Shown here in pieces: positions 4,805-6,014 of a stretch of 6,014 nt of DNA. How positions within the stretch are numbered: position 1 is the first letter of the stretch; each line of letters begins with the position of its first letter. The position numbers were made by a program, and so were the translations under genes. The DNA comes from Treponema sp. (GTDB lineage Bacteria; Spirochaetota; Spirochaetia; Treponematales; Breznakiellaceae): positions 1 through 6,014 of the forward strand of contig JAIRLQ010000418.1 of NCBI GenBank assembly GCA_031259345.1. Reading direction: 5' to 3'. The notes beneath the pieces are model-generated. The model was given only the letters and a program-made list of their open reading frames with translations. It had not been told where the DNA came from and made no database searches.

Positions 4805-6014
4805 ATGAAGAAATGTGTATGGACGACGTTCATTTTTGCACTGATAGTTATGGGAACGTCCTGCGGAGCCGCGGTTTCCGGCGGTGGCGGTGGCAATGGA
4901 GCGCCGGTAACGTATACCAATTTTCGCGATATTCCGGGCGTTACGCCGGAAGAAATAGAGGCCATTAACGCCCTCGCCGCCAAGTATCGGAACAAGGGAT
5001 TTTCCTATGGGACCTTTCCGAGTACGGAATCTTTTACAAGACCGGACGGGACGATAGGCGGATACAGTGCGTTGTTTTGCGATTGGATAAGCCAATTATT
5101 CGGTATCAAGTTCACCCCCGAAACACATGATTGGAATGAGCTGTACGACGGAGTATCGGACGGACGGATAGATTTTACCGGGGACCTCTCGGCCACGCCG
5201 GAACGGCGGGAAAAGTTCTTCATGTCAAGGGCGTTTGTACAGCGCGCGATTGTGGCTTTCAGGGAGGATGGCAGCCTCAGTTTTAATGACATAGTGAAAA
5301 CACGCCCGTTACGGTTTGGCTTCCTGGAAGGCGCCAATACCGCGGAGCTTATTCTCGATTCTTCGCCGTATGACATAACCCCCATTTACCGGGATTCCCT
5401 TGACGGCGTGGCCGCATTGATCCCCACCGGCGAAGTGGACGCGTTTCTCGCCGAAGAACACGGCGAAGCGAATATGCCCGAAGGATGGCATATAGAAAAG
5501 ATTTTCCCCATAGTGTATTCCCCGTCCTCATTTTCCACAGGGCGGAAAGAACTGGCCCCTGTCGTATCCGTCCTGGACAAGTATTTAGCCCAGGCAGGCA
5601 TGGAATACCTTTTGACCCTCTACAATAAAGGCCATGAGGAGTATTACAAGAACGCCCTTTACGCGAAGTTCACCGAAGCGGAAAAAGCGTATCTTAAGAC
5701 GCGCGGCGAAAACGGAAAGCCGATCACGTTGATTGCCGAATCCGACAACTATCCGTCCAGCTTTTACAACGCCAAGGAAAAAGAGTGGCAGGGTATCAGC
5801 ATGGATGTCCTGGACAAGATATGCGAATTGACCGGACTGCGATATGAAGTCGCCAGCGGCACGGATTCTGTGTGGGTCGACAACCTTGCCGCTCTGGAAC
5901 GCGGTGACGCGGCTATGGTTACGGAGCTCCGGCGGTCGGACGAACGGGAAGGCAGATTTCTGTGGACGGACGCGCCGTATACCGATGACTATTTTGCACT
6001 GCTTTCTTTGATCG
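4805..6014 (+). CDS. Lipoprotein with tandem SBP_bac_3 (PBPb) domains, 3' truncated by window
   Basis: The frame is open from ATG 4805 to the window end (403 codons, no stop). Residues 1-20 (MKK, hydrophobic 5-16, GTSC) form a relaxed lipobox with Cys20, followed by a Gly-rich tether (SGGGGGNG, 25-32). Residues about 65-285 form a first periplasmic binding domain: GGYSALFCDWISQLFG (85-100), WNELYDGVSDGRIDF (110-124) and the TPERREKFFMS block (131-141) are typical of family 3 binding proteins. FTEAEKAYLKTRG (289-301) links to a second domain from about 305 (ITLIAESDNYPSSF, then GISMDVLDKICELTGL). Tandem PBPb domains with such a linker are typical of BvgS/EvgS-like sensor kinases or cyclase receptors, so an output domain may follow, but none is visible. 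The protein acts outside the inner membrane. GTG 4793 is an alternative in-frame start adding four residues. ACG encodes 13 of 28 Thr, against 4 of 18 in pfk, a mild codon difference. Confidence 0.83.
   Translation, partial: MKKCVWTTFIFALIVMGTSCGAAVSGGGGGNGAPVTYTNFRDIPGVTPEEIEAINALAAKYRNKGFSYGTFPSTESFTRPDGTIGGYSALFCDWISQLFGIKFTPETHDWNELYDGVSDGRIDFTGDLSATPERREKFFMSRAFVQRAIVAFREDGSLSFNDIVKTRPLRFGFLEGANTAELILDSSPYDITPIYRDSLDGVAALIPTGEVDAFLAEEHGEANMPEGWHIEKIFPIVYSPSSFSTGRKELAPVVSVLDKYLAQAGMEYLLTLYNKGHEEYYKNALYAKFTEAEKAYLKTRGENGKPITLIAESDNYPSSFYNAKEKEWQGISMDVLDKICELTGLRYEVASGTDSVWVDNLAALERGDAAMVTELRRSDEREGRFLWTDAPYTDDYFALLSLI

Noticed and set aside
5005..5385. 126-aa minus-strand ORF, with several other minus ORFs between 4766 and 5601
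   Set aside because: The plus frame from 4805 is open to the window end and encodes a lipoprotein with two binding domains. The minus ORFs have no family features.

Overview
The window (about 50% G+C by eye) looks like chromosomal DNA from a spirochaete, most likely a Treponema-type organism of the termite-gut or free-living kind. This is inferred from two lipoprotein precursors with relaxed, spirochaete-style lipoboxes, a tandem substrate-binding sensor-type protein, a group-X-like phosphofructokinase, and an Rpn-family nuclease tail with a Glu-Gly-Arg repeat. No rRNA or marker gene fixes the taxonomy.

Layout: (1) the C-terminal end of an Rpn-type nuclease/putative transposase (1-309, +), with eight tandem 12-bp units; (2) 6-phosphofructokinase (403-1512, +); (3) an orphan extracellular solute-binding lipoprotein (1515-2768, -), whose stop lies only 2 nt from the pfk stop; (4) a 64-bp divergent promoter region with overlapping -35 boxes; (5) a 158-aa helical protein of unknown function (2833-3309, +); (6) a 33-nt convergent gap with a stable hairpin; (7) a class I/II PLP aminotransferase (3343-4635, -); (8) a 169-bp divergent intergenic region with two promoters and a perfect palindrome over one -10 box; (9) the N-terminal 403 codons of a lipoprotein with two SBP_bac_3-type domains (4805 to the window end, +), which may continue into a signalling output domain.

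After the first two genes, strand alternates gene by gene, and each gene with a visible 5' end has its own candidate promoter. There is no operon in the window, so no pathway can be inferred from adjacency. pfk serves glycolysis, the aminotransferase serves amino-acid metabolism of unknown specificity, and the two lipoproteins face the periplasm or outer surface.

The most striking pattern is promoter-to-start spacing. Four consecutive genes (pfk, the solute-binding lipoprotein, the 158-aa protein and the aminotransferase) have a -10-like hexamer ending only 5, 5, 8 and 6 nt before the ATG, and none has a convincing Shine-Dalgarno sequence. All four are therefore predicted to make leaderless or nearly leaderless mRNAs. 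The fifth visible start (4805) has an ordinary leader of about 26 nt. No CRISPR array, tRNA, rRNA, phage gene or intact insertion sequence was seen.
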